A DNA stretch of 49,083 nucleotides from NCBI GenBank assembly GCA_016177405.1, contig JACOVG010000006.1, forward strand, positions 74,064-123,146. The letters are read 5' to 3'. Source of the DNA: Candidatus Omnitrophota bacterium. GTDB lineage: Bacteria; Omnitrophota; Gorgyraeia; 1-14-0-20-64-10. This document shows positions 34,926 through 41,869 of this stretch, piece by piece. The notes beneath the pieces are model-generated. The model worked only from the letters and a program-made list of their open reading frames with translations, searched no databases and was not told the origin of the DNA. Within the stretch, counting starts at the first letter, position 1. Each line of letters starts with the position of its first letter. The position numbers and the translations under genes are program-made.

Positions 34926-35990
34926 CTAAAAAGGCCCCTTGAAACGTTCCTCGTAGCTGTAAAAGGATTCGCCCCCCAAATCCATCGGCGCCAGATCCAG
35001 GAGCCTCTCGGCCGTCCGGATCAAGTCCACCGCGCTGGGGTAGAAGAGGTTCTCCAGCGGCCGGGTGGTTGGGCAGGGCACGTGGGCAAAGCCCAGCCGC
35101 TCCACCGGCTTGGCCAGGCGGCCCCAATGGGCGTGAGAAATCTGCGCCGCCAGCTCCGCCGAGAAACCGCAGAAGGACCAGTCGTAATCGGCGACGATGC
35201 AGCGCCCGGTCTTGGCCGCCGAGTCCAGGATGGGCTGGATCTCAAGGGGCGCCACCGTGCGGACATCCACCACCTCCAGCGACACGCCGCGCTTGGCCAG
35301 GATTTCGGCCGCCTTCATCGCCTCCACATTCATCCAGGAGGTGCACACCACCGTGAGGTCCTTTCCGGCCCGGCGGACGACCGGCCCCCCGGACCCGGGG
35401 TTCTGGGCCAAATCCACTTCGCCCGATACGTCGTAGAGCCACCGGTGCTCCAGGAAGATCACCGGGTTGTCATCCCGGATCGCCGCGCGCAGAAGGCCGT
35501 AGGCGTCCTGCGAGGTGGAGGGAAGAACCACCTTGAGGCCGGGGATGTGGGCGAAGAGACCCTGGAGCGACTTGCTGTGCTGGGCCGACTGGCCCCAGCC
35601 GCGGCCGATGACGGCCCGGATGACCAGGGGAACCTTGAGTTTGCCCCCGGACATGTACCGGAGGTTGGAAACCATGTTCACCAGCTGGTTCATGGCCAGC
35701 AGGACAAAATCCACCCGGATGTGAACCTGAACCGGCCTCAAGCCCGAAATCGCCGCTCCCAAGGCCACCCCGGTCATTCCCTCCTCGGAAAGGGGCGTGC
35801 CAAAACAGCGGCTCGGCCCGAACTGCTCCAGCAGTCCCGCCGTGGAGCCAAAGATCCTCTTGTGGTCCGGAACATCCAGCCCGAAAACGAAGACCGAGGG
35901 ATCGGCCTCCATCTCCTTGGTCAAGGCCAGGTTGAGCGCCTCCCGGAAGGTCATGGACCGTTTCACGGCGGTTTCCTTAGGCCCAGACAT
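34926..35990 (-). CDS. Thiamine-diphosphate E1-type enzyme, beta subunit
   Basis: 354 residues from ATG 35990, with GGAGGAG nine bases upstream; it overlaps the alpha gene by 14 nt. SMTFREALNLALTKEMEADP begins the pyrimidine-binding domain, and FGTPLSEEGMTGVALGAA (Glu69-Glu70) holds the glutamate that activates the thiamine ring. QLVNMVSNLRYMSGGK and VIGRGWGQSAQHSKSL match alpha-keto-acid dehydrogenase beta chains. The C-terminal transketolase-like domain follows. No lipoyl E2 or E3 gene is present, so a complete dehydrogenase complex is unlikely; in glycan loci such pairs are suspected of transferring two-carbon units onto keto sugars. Confidence 0.87.
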   Translation of the reverse strand: MSGPKETAVKRSMTFREALNLALTKEMEADPSVFVFGLDVPDHKRIFGSTAGLLEQFGPSRCFGTPLSEEGMTGVALGAAISGLRPVQVHIRVDFVLLAMNQLVNMVSNLRYMSGGKLKVPLVIRAVIGRGWGQSAQHSKSLQGLFAHIPGLKVVLPSTSQDAYGLLRAAIRDDNPVIFLEHRWLYDVSGEVDLAQNPGSGGPVVRRAGKDLTVVCTSWMNVEAMKAAEILAKRGVSLEVVDVRTVAPLEIQPILDSAAKTGRCIVADYDWSFCGFSAELAAQISHAHWGRLAKPVERLGFAHVPCPTTRPLENLFYPSAVDLIRTAERLLDLAPMDLGGESFYSYEERFKGPF

Positions 35991-36990
35991 CGGTGTGAAG
36001 CTCCTCCACGCCCGGATAAGGAGCCGCTTGCGCTAACCGGACGCTGCGGTCTATCTGGGCGAGAACCTCTTGCCGGACCCGCTGCCGGTCTTCGCCGCCA
36101 ACCCCCAGGTCATCCAGATCCTTCTCAAAGCGGCTGACCGGATCCCACCGCTCCATCTCTTCGGGCGTCGGTTTTCGCCGGTACCCCTTGTCGAAATCCT
36201 CCAGGGGGCCCACATGCTCCAGGAATCGAAAGTAGGTCAAGTGGAGAAAGCCCGGCTGGGACTCCTCCTCCATGCGGCTCATCAGGCCGCGGGCCAGCTC
36301 GATGACGGTGGTCAGGCTGCTGCCGTCTCCGCTGGCCACCTGCGCGCGAAAGCCCCCCAGGGCCTCCGGGATCGAACGGAATCCCACCCGGCTGGCGGCG
36401 GGGGTATGGATGGCCAATCCGTTGTCCTCACAGACAAAGAGAATCTTGAGCCTTTTGAGACAGGCGAAATTCAGGCTCTCCCAGAAAACCCCCTCCTCCA
36501 CGGCCCCGTCCCCGAAGAAAGAAACCGTCAAGGCAGGTTCCTTCCGGTAGGCGCGGGCCAAGGCCGCTCCCACCGCCAAGGGAATGGTGGTGCCCACAAC
36601 CGCCGAGGTGGCCATGAGACCGGCCTCCGGGGCGGTCAAATGCATGGAGCCGGCCTTTCCCTTGGCCGGGCCGGTGGACTTCCCGTAGAGCTCGCCGAAA
36701 AAGCGGTCGGTGTCCTGCGTCATGGCCAAGAAAAGGCTGTGGTTGCGGTAGGTTCCGAAGCAAGCGCTGCCTTCCGGGACCGCGTGGCAGACCCCCACGG
36801 GGATCGCCTCCTCGCCTATCCCCAAATGGACCGGCGTCTTCATCTCGTCCTTGAAATACTCCTGCCGGATCCTCTCCTCGGCCAAACGGATGAGAAGGAG
36901 CTTCCGATAGAGCCCCAGCGCCTGCGCGGGGCCGACGCCTAAAGGCGTTTCGTTACGCGTTGAAGTAGGAGCGGATGCTTTCGGCAACAA
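35977..36990 (-). CDS. Thiamine-diphosphate E1-type enzyme, alpha subunit
   Basis: 337 residues from a TTG at 36990; no ATG occurs near the expected N-terminus, and the start overlaps the upstream gene by 38 nt, so the exact start is uncertain. ALGLYRKLLLIRLAEERI is the usual E1-alpha beginning. The thiamine-diphosphate motif runs from GDG (160-162) to Asn190 in CEDNGLA, about 30 residues, as expected. GKAGSMHL, VGTTIPLAVGAALA and GLAIHTPAASR are conserved. It pairs with the beta gene downstream to form an alpha2beta2 enzyme. An acyl donor such as pyruvate and a nucleotide-keto-sugar acceptor are hypotheses. Confidence 0.85.
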   Translation of the reverse strand: MLPKASAPTSTRNETPLGVGPAQALGLYRKLLLIRLAEERIRQEYFKDEMKTPVHLGIGEEAIPVGVCHAVPEGSACFGTYRNHSLFLAMTQDTDRFFGELYGKSTGPAKGKAGSMHLTAPEAGLMATSAVVGTTIPLAVGAALARAYRKEPALTVSFFGDGAVEEGVFWESLNFACLKRLKILFVCEDNGLAIHTPAASRVGFRSIPEALGGFRAQVASGDGSSLTTVIELARGLMSRMEEESQPGFLHLTYFRFLEHVGPLEDFDKGYRRKPTPEEMERWDPVSRFEKDLDDLGVGGEDRQRVRQEVLAQIDRSVRLAQAAPYPGVEELHTDVWA

Positions 36991-38119
36991 AGTGGATGTC
37001 GTCCTGGGTCAAATACTGGTGCAAGCCAAAGTGAAGCCCGGTTCGGCCGATCCGTTCCGACACCGGAAAATCCCCCAAGCGATGGTTCAGGAAACGGAAG
37101 GCCTCGTGCTGGGTGGGCAGCGACCCAAACAGCGTCTTGCATTGAATGCCCCGCTCTTCCAAGTGCTGGTAAAGCCCTTCCATCGACGCCCCTTCGTCTT
37201 TCAGAACCAGCGGGAAGGCGTGGGGGCTCACCACCTCACCGGGACCATCCGGATAGAGGATCAGCCGATCCGCGAGGGGCGCCAGGAGTTCTCTCAAAGC
37301 GGCCAGGTGGCCCCGGCGGATCTTGAAGGTCTCGTCAAAGTGGTGCAGGCCCTCCAAGCCCACCGCTGCTTCCAGGTCGTTCATCTTGGAGTTGAAGCCG
37401 GGCCGGTCAAAGTGGAAATAAAGCTCGCCGCCGCGCCTGCCGTGGCTGCGAACCGAACGGCAAAGGGTGCTGAACTCCGGATCCGCCGTGACAATCATCC
37501 CGCCCTCGCCGCTGCAGATCAGGTGAGCCGCGTAGAAGCTGAAGAAGCCCGCCAGCCCCCAGGAGCCGACCGTCCGGCCGTTGAGGGCAGCGCCGTGGGC
37601 CTCGCAGCAGTCCTCGATCACCGCGAGCCGGTGCCTGCGGGCGATGGCCGTGATCTTCTCCAGGCCGCAGGGCTTGCCCATCGTGTGAACCACCTGGATG
37701 GCCCGCGTGCGGGGGCCGATGGCCTCTTCGAGCTTCGCGGGATCCAGATTCAGCGTCGAGAGCTCCACATCGACAAACCGGGGCGAAAGCCCCGCCGCCA
37801 GGATGCAGTTGACGCACGAAACAAAGGAAAGGGCCGGCGTGATCACCTCGTCGCCCCGCTTCGCCCCCCGGGAAAGGAGGGCGGTCATCACCACCATCCC
37901 GGCATCGGTTCCGGAGGAGACCGCCACGGCGTGAGGGTAGCCGAACTGCTTGGCGAACCTCTCTTCCAAGAGGCGCACGTTGATCCCCTCGGAAACCCAA
38001 TCCCTCTGGATCGCCTCCTTCAGATAACCCTGGGCAATCGGCCCGATCTTGATGTGGCCGAAGGTCACCCGGTAAGGGGGTTTTGCCAAGGCTCCTTGAG
38101 CGGGGGTTTTAACGTCCAT
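36953..38119 (-). CDS. DegT-family PLP protein with His in place of the Schiff-base Lys (ColD/RfbH-like dehydratase?)
   Basis: 388 residues from ATG 38119, preferred over ATG 38128 because AGGAG sits nine bases before it but directly touches the earlier one. The fold is that of DegT/DnrJ/EryC1/StrS enzymes: VSSGTDAGMVV, EDCCEAHGA with the PLP Asp, and NSKMNDLEAAVGLEGL. At the place of the catalytic lysine the sequence is FFSFYAAHLICSGEGG, putting His199 where PseC has Lys. The same Lys-to-His swap defines 3-dehydratases such as ColD and E1/RfbH, which remove the C3 hydroxyl of 4-keto-6-deoxy sugars using PMP. No extra cysteine set for a 2Fe-2S cluster is evident, so ColD is the nearer model. 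Confidence 0.78.
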   Translation of the reverse strand: MDVKTPAQGALAKPPYRVTFGHIKIGPIAQGYLKEAIQRDWVSEGINVRLLEERFAKQFGYPHAVAVSSGTDAGMVVMTALLSRGAKRGDEVITPALSFVSCVNCILAAGLSPRFVDVELSTLNLDPAKLEEAIGPRTRAIQVVHTMGKPCGLEKITAIARRHRLAVIEDCCEAHGAALNGRTVGSWGLAGFFSFYAAHLICSGEGGMIVTADPEFSTLCRSVRSHGRRGGELYFHFDRPGFNSKMNDLEAAVGLEGLHHFDETFKIRRGHLAALRELLAPLADRLILYPDGPGEVVSPHAFPLVLKDEGASMEGLYQHLEERGIQCKTLFGSLPTQHEAFRFLNHRLGDFPVSERIGRTGLHFGLHQYLTQDDIHFVAESIRSYFNA

Positions 38120-39527
38120 CCAGACCATCTCCTCCCGCGGGAACGGCGACCGGCCCGAACGAATCCAAGAGCTTCTGGGAATGGTGATAGACCTCGGGCG
38201 TCCCGATATCGATCAGCCGCCCCGGCGAGCAGAAGACCCCCGCCCTTCTGCCCTTCAGAAGGGTCGTCAGATTGTCCTCCAGCCCGTAGCGGCCGACCGG
38301 CCAGGCCGAGACCATCGTCCGGTCCAGCAGATAAACCCCCGCGTTGACCCAGCCCCTGTGGATGGAGTCCTGCGTCGCGAAACCGGCGACCTGCCCCTCG
38401 GGGCCCAGACGCCAGACCCCCTTTTGGTTGGCTCCCCCTTCCACCTGGCGGGCCCCCACAGCCACCACGGTGAAAATCCTTCCGGCCTGGCCATGGGCCA
38501 AGAGGACCGGAGCCAACGGCTGGGTGACCCAGGAGTCTCCGTTGATGGCAATGAAGGTGGGGCTTTTGACGTGGTCTGTCGCGTGGCGCAGCGCGCCGCC
38601 GGTGCCCAGCGGCTCCGGTTCGATCACCAGCTTGACTCCCGGAAGCTCGCTGCGGTACTTGAGCACAAAATCCTGAAATTGATCGGCCAGATAGTGCGCG
38701 GCGAGGATAAACCTGCCGAAACCTTCCTCCCGCAGGTGGAGGAGCAGGTGCAGCAGGAAGGGCTTGCCATCAATCGGCAAGAGAGGTTTCGGGATCGATT
38801 GGGTCAGGTGGCCCAGGCGGGTTCCCCGCCCCCCGCAAAGGACCACGACGTCGGTGGCGGCAGGGATCGGCACCGGAAGATTCCCCGTCTCCTGCCGCAG
38901 GGAGGGATCCCCGTCTTCCGCCAGAGGCGATTGAGAGACGTCCTCCGGTACGGAGAAGATCTTGTAGGCGGGGACACCGAGCTCCATCAACTGCCTTCTC
39001 ACTTCCCGCCGGTCCTGGACGTCGGTGGCCACAAGAAGACGGTCGAATTCAAGGCGGGCCGCCTCGGCAGGACTGCGGATGGGAAGGCTCAAAAAGGATT
39101 CGGCCTCATCGCGGTCTCTCACCACCGCCTCAACGGACAAGCCCATTTCGCAAGCGGTGAAGTAAACAATCTCCGCCAGCTCCCCCAGGCCGTAAAGGAC
39201 AACCCGCCGGTGGCCTTGAGCCGCCAGCGAGTAGAGGTGCTGACGCAGGAATTGCCGGACCCCCCGGTAATACTGCAGGGAATGGGTGACGTACTCGTTG
39301 GCCAGGCGGCTCTTCTCCAGGAGGCCCTGCGGCGTGATCAGGTACCGGACGCGATGCTTCTCGGTTCCGGTCTTCCGGATGCAGCCCTTCGTGGAAAGGC
39401 GTCTCAAGGTGAGATTGGTCAACCCTAGGGCTACCCCGATCCGCTTGGCCAGATCCCGCTGGGTCGCGTAAGGGGTCTGCGCAACCTCGTTTAAAAGCTG
39501 CATGTCTCTGAAGGAGCCGGGCTTCAT
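38109..39527 (-). CDS. Fusion: winged-helix DNA-binding domain, Rossmann-like domain, sugar nucleotidyltransferase
   Basis: 472 residues from ATG 39527, the first gene of the left operon. Residues 1-75 are a winged helix (LLNEVAQTPYATQRDLAKRI, LRRLSTKGCIRKTG) like MarR-type EPS-associated regulators. Residues about 105-195 look like a Rossmann or CoA-binding fold (RRVVLYGLGELAEIVY, FDRLLVATDV). Residues 225-460 are a complete GT-A nucleotidyltransferase: VVLCGGRGTRLG (228-239), IPKPLLPIDGKP, AINGDSW (327-333) and GWVNAGVYLLD, closest in style to HddC/mannose-1-phosphate guanylyltransferases. It may activate the HddA product while also sensing a metabolite and binding DNA; the palindrome at 39568-39584 is an obvious candidate site. 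Regulatory function is inference. Confidence 0.85.
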   Translation of the reverse strand: MKPGSFRDMQLLNEVAQTPYATQRDLAKRIGVALGLTNLTLRRLSTKGCIRKTGTEKHRVRYLITPQGLLEKSRLANEYVTHSLQYYRGVRQFLRQHLYSLAAQGHRRVVLYGLGELAEIVYFTACEMGLSVEAVVRDRDEAESFLSLPIRSPAEAARLEFDRLLVATDVQDRREVRRQLMELGVPAYKIFSVPEDVSQSPLAEDGDPSLRQETGNLPVPIPAATDVVVLCGGRGTRLGHLTQSIPKPLLPIDGKPFLLHLLLHLREEGFGRFILAAHYLADQFQDFVLKYRSELPGVKLVIEPEPLGTGGALRHATDHVKSPTFIAINGDSWVTQPLAPVLLAHGQAGRIFTVVAVGARQVEGGANQKGVWRLGPEGQVAGFATQDSIHRGWVNAGVYLLDRTMVSAWPVGRYGLEDNLTTLLKGRRAGVFCSPGRLIDIGTPEVYHHSQKLLDSFGPVAVPAGGDGLDGR

Positions 39528-39567
39528 GCGCTCTTAAATCAGGCGGGTTGAAAGGATAAGGGACCGC

Positions 39568-39584
39568 TGTTCATTCTGTGAACA
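39568..39584. promoter_or_regulatory. 17-bp palindrome, candidate operator
   Basis: TGTTCA-N5-TGAACA, perfect six-base arms around a five-base spacer. It overlaps the -10 element of the promoter at 39582-39610 and lies about 40 bases before the fusion-gene start. That position fits repression by a dimeric winged-helix protein, possibly the fusion product itself. Confidence 0.55.
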
Positions 39585-39610
39585 ATACTGGATTTTCCTC
39601 ATCAAGTCAA
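39582..39610 (-). promoter_or_regulatory. Sigma70-like promoter for the left operon
   Basis: On the minus strand TTGACT (39605-39610) and TATTGT (39582-39587) are separated by exactly 17 bases, matching five of six and four of six consensus positions. It lies in the 125-bp gap upstream of the 39527 start, the only sizeable gap ahead of 33 close-packed genes. I found no convincing terminator for the upstream decarboxylase gene in this gap. Confidence 0.6.
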
Positions 39611-39652
39611 CAAGAAACTGGACGTTTCCTTCAGGAATTGAGACACCCATGT

Positions 39653-40576
39653 TCAGACCTTGAACGACTCGATGGTTTTCGTCAACCCCTCTTCCAGCGG
39701 GACCCGCGGCTCCCAGCCCAAGAGGCGCTTGGCCAGGGAAATGTCGGGCCGCCGCCTTTTGGGATCATCCGTGGGCAGGGGTTTAAGGGCCATCGCACTT
39801 TTGGACCGGGTGAGCTTCAAGATCGTCTGCGCCAGTGTCAGAAGCGAAATTTCGACGGGGTTTCCCAGGTTCACGGGGTCATAAAAATCGGCTTGCATGA
39901 GGCGCTCGATTCCTTCCAGCAGGTCGTCGATGTAGCAAAAGGAGCGGGTCTGTGTTCCGTCCCCGTAGAGGGTCAGCGGCTGGCCGGCGAGGGCCTGCGC
40001 GATGAAGTTCGGAACCGCCCGGCCATCGTTTGATTTCATCCGCGGACCGTAGGTGTTGAAGATCCGGACGACGCGGGTGTCCACCCCATGCTCCCGATGA
40101 TAGGCGCAGGCCAATGCCTCGGCCATCCTCTTGGATTCATCATAAACACCTCGGGGCCCCACACAGTTGACGTGGCCCCAATAACTCTCGGGCTGGGGGT
40201 GGACCAGGGGGTCGCCGTACACCTCGGAGGTCGAGGCCAGCAGGAATTTGGCCTTGAATGCCTTGGCCATTCCCAGGGCGTTCAGGGTGCCCAACGAGCC
40301 GGCCTTCAGGGTGGGGATGGGATATTTCAAATAGTCCGGAGGGCTGGCCAAAGAAGCGAAATGAAGCACGTAATCGATCGGTTCGCTTGGAAAGTAAGGG
40401 ACGCTGATGTCGTGCTCGATGAGAGAAAAGGAAGGGTTCGATGAGAAGGGTTGGATGTTCTGCCTGCAGCCCGTGATGAAATTGTCGAGGCAGACCACCT
40501 CATGCCCCTGGCTAAGAAAGCGCTCGCACAGGTGGGAACCGATGAACCCCGCCCCGCCGGTGATCAAGATTCTCAT
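39653..40576 (-). CDS. UDP-glucuronate decarboxylase (UDP-xylose synthase)
   Basis: 307 residues from ATG 40576 with GAGGG eight bases upstream. [21 protein letters not shown] binds [15 protein letters not shown] and [21 protein letters not shown] are the UXS-specific blocks, and Glu118 (STSEVYGDP), Tyr145 and Lys149 (YDESKR) are catalytic. [16 protein letters not shown] and [17 protein letters not shown] complete the family pattern. It converts UDP-glucuronate to UDP-xylose or the 4-keto pentose. A dedicated UDP-glucose dehydrogenase is not obvious nearby; the dehydrogenase at 45842-47158 looks more like an N-acetylhexosamine enzyme. It may be transcribed separately from the divergent region at 40577-40648. 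Confidence 0.92.
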   Translation of the reverse strand: MRILITGGAGFIGSHLCERFLSQGHEVVCLDNFITGCRQNIQPFSSNPSFSLIEHDISVPYFPSEPIDYVLHFASLASPPDYLKYPIPTLKAGSLGTLNALGMAKAFKAKFLLASTSEVYGDPLVHPQPESYWGHVNCVGPRGVYDESKRMAEALACAYHREHGVDTRVVRIFNTYGPRMKSNDGRAVPNFIAQALAGQPLTLYGDGTQTRSFCYIDDLLEGIERLMQADFYDPVNLGNPVEISLLTLAQTILKLTRSKSAMALKPLPTDDPKRRRPDISLAKRLLGWEPRVPLEEGLTKTIESFKV

Positions 40577-40648
40577 GCAACTACCCTCATGAAGGTGGTG
40601 TCCAACCCTTAAAATGATATATGATAGCACCTTAGAGCCCTAAAGAGA
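40577..40648. promoter_or_regulatory. Divergent intergenic region with AT-rich core
   Basis: 72 bases between the decarboxylase gene (minus) and lhgO (plus). The core AAAATGATATATGATAG at 40611-40627 is the most AT-rich stretch in the window and contains TATGAT (plus, 40620-40625) and TATCAT (minus) as possible -10 elements, plus the direct repeat ATGAT-AT-ATGAT. No good -35 box is visible at 17 bases for either. Confidence 0.4.
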
Positions 40649-41869
40649 ATGGAACCCAACCGTTTCGAGGTGACCGTTGTGGGCGGAGGCATTGTGGGCC
40701 TGGCCACCGCCTATTCCATCCTCCGGCTGGCGCCGGGAACCCGGCTCGCCCTCCTGGAGAAGGAGCCCCGCCTCGCCCAGCACCAGACCGGCCACAATTC
40801 CGGGGTCATCCATTCCGGTCTCTATTACAAGCCGGGCAGTCTCAAGGCAAGGCTGTGCCGGCAAGGGGCCCAGAAGCTCATCGCCTTCTGCCAGGAAGAG
40901 GGGATTCCTTATCGAATCTGCGGCAAGGTGGTGGTGGCCGCCTCCCAGGAGGAGCTCCCCCGCCTTGGCGCCCTCTTTGAGCAGGCGAGCCTGCACCCGA
41001 TCCCGGGCCTGGCGCTCATCGACCGCGCCAGGCTCAAAGAGCTTGAGCCTGCCGTCGAGGGGATCCGGGCCCTCCACGTGCCCAGCGCCGGCGTGGTCGA
41101 TTTCGGCCAAGTGGCCGAGGCCCTGGCCAGAAAGATCAGGCAAGGCGGAGGCGAGATCTTCCTATCCAGGCGCCTTTTCTCCATTCAGGCCCGGCCCGAC
41201 GGTTTTCTCTTGAAAACGAGCCAGGGGGAAGTGGAGAGCTCCCGCCTGGTCAACTGCGCGGGCCTGCACTCCGACACGCTTGCCAGGATGGCGGGCCACC
41301 CCGCCGACCCGCTCGCGATCGTTCCCTTCCGGGGGGAATATTACGCCTTGAGATCCGACAGGGCCTCTTTGGTGAACGCCCTCATCTATCCGGTTCCGGA
41401 CCCCCGAATGCCCTTCCTGGGGGTCCACCTGACGCGGGGCATCGATGGGCGGGTGGAGGCCGGGCCCAACGCGGTCTTGGCCTTGAAACGGGAGGGCTAC
41501 CGCCGGTGGGACGTGAGCCTGCCTGAAATGCTGGAGATGCTTCGCTTTCCAGGTTTCTGGAAGATGTCCGCGAGGTTCTGGAGGGTGGGCTTGGAAGAGG
41601 CTTACCGCTCTTTTTCAGAAACGGCCTTCTTGAAATCGGTGCAGCATCTCGTGCCGGACGTCCGGAAGGGGGATCTCGTCTATGCCAAGGCGGGGGTCAG
41701 GGCCCAGGCAGTGAGCCTCGAGGGAAATCTTGTCATGGACTTCGCCCTGATCCGCGAGGAGAGGGCGATCCACGTGATCAACGCCCCCTCGCCGGCGGCG
41801 ACGGCCTCCTTGAGCCTGGGGGAATACCTGGCCGCCGCGGCCTACAGCGGCTTTGGCTTGAAGCGGTAA
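40649..41869 (+). CDS. lhgO: L-2-hydroxyglutarate oxidase-like FAD oxidoreductase
   Basis: 406 residues, the only gene on the plus strand. VTVVGGGIVGLATAYSIL is the FAD-binding loop. QTGHNSGVIHSGLYYKPGSL is the LhgO/L2HGDH signature, and RFPGFWKMSARFWRVG, VPDVRKGDLVYAKAGVRAQ and INAPSPAATASLSLGEYLA are strong family blocks. It oxidises L-2-hydroxyglutarate to 2-oxoglutarate, passing electrons to the membrane. No link to glycan synthesis is obvious; it may be a housekeeping gene or use another 2-hydroxy acid. Its 3' end overlaps that of the convergent aminotransferase gene by 28 bases, with no room for a separate terminator. Confidence 0.9.
   Translation: MEPNRFEVTVVGGGIVGLATAYSILRLAPGTRLALLEKEPRLAQHQTGHNSGVIHSGLYYKPGSLKARLCRQGAQKLIAFCQEEGIPYRICGKVVVAASQEELPRLGALFEQASLHPIPGLALIDRARLKELEPAVEGIRALHVPSAGVVDFGQVAEALARKIRQGGGEIFLSRRLFSIQARPDGFLLKTSQGEVESSRLVNCAGLHSDTLARMAGHPADPLAIVPFRGEYYALRSDRASLVNALIYPVPDPRMPFLGVHLTRGIDGRVEAGPNAVLALKREGYRRWDVSLPEMLEMLRFPGFWKMSARFWRVGLEEAYRSFSETAFLKSVQHLVPDVRKGDLVYAKAGVRAQAVSLEGNLVMDFALIREERAIHVINAPSPAATASLSLGEYLAAAAYSGFGLKR

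Noticed and set aside
33927-36137. Plus-strand open frame of 736 codons
   Set aside because: It is antisense to the Fcl-like and E1 genes, which have complete catalytic residues; no domain is visible in the long frame.
34926-36990. Housekeeping pyruvate dehydrogenase complex
   Set aside because: Only E1 alpha and beta are present, inside a sugar operon, with no lipoyl E2 or E3 gene alongside.
39611-39652. Rho-independent terminator after the decarboxylase gene
   Set aside because: The only inverted match, TTCC-TTCA-GGAA, has four-base arms and no T-tract, too weak to support.
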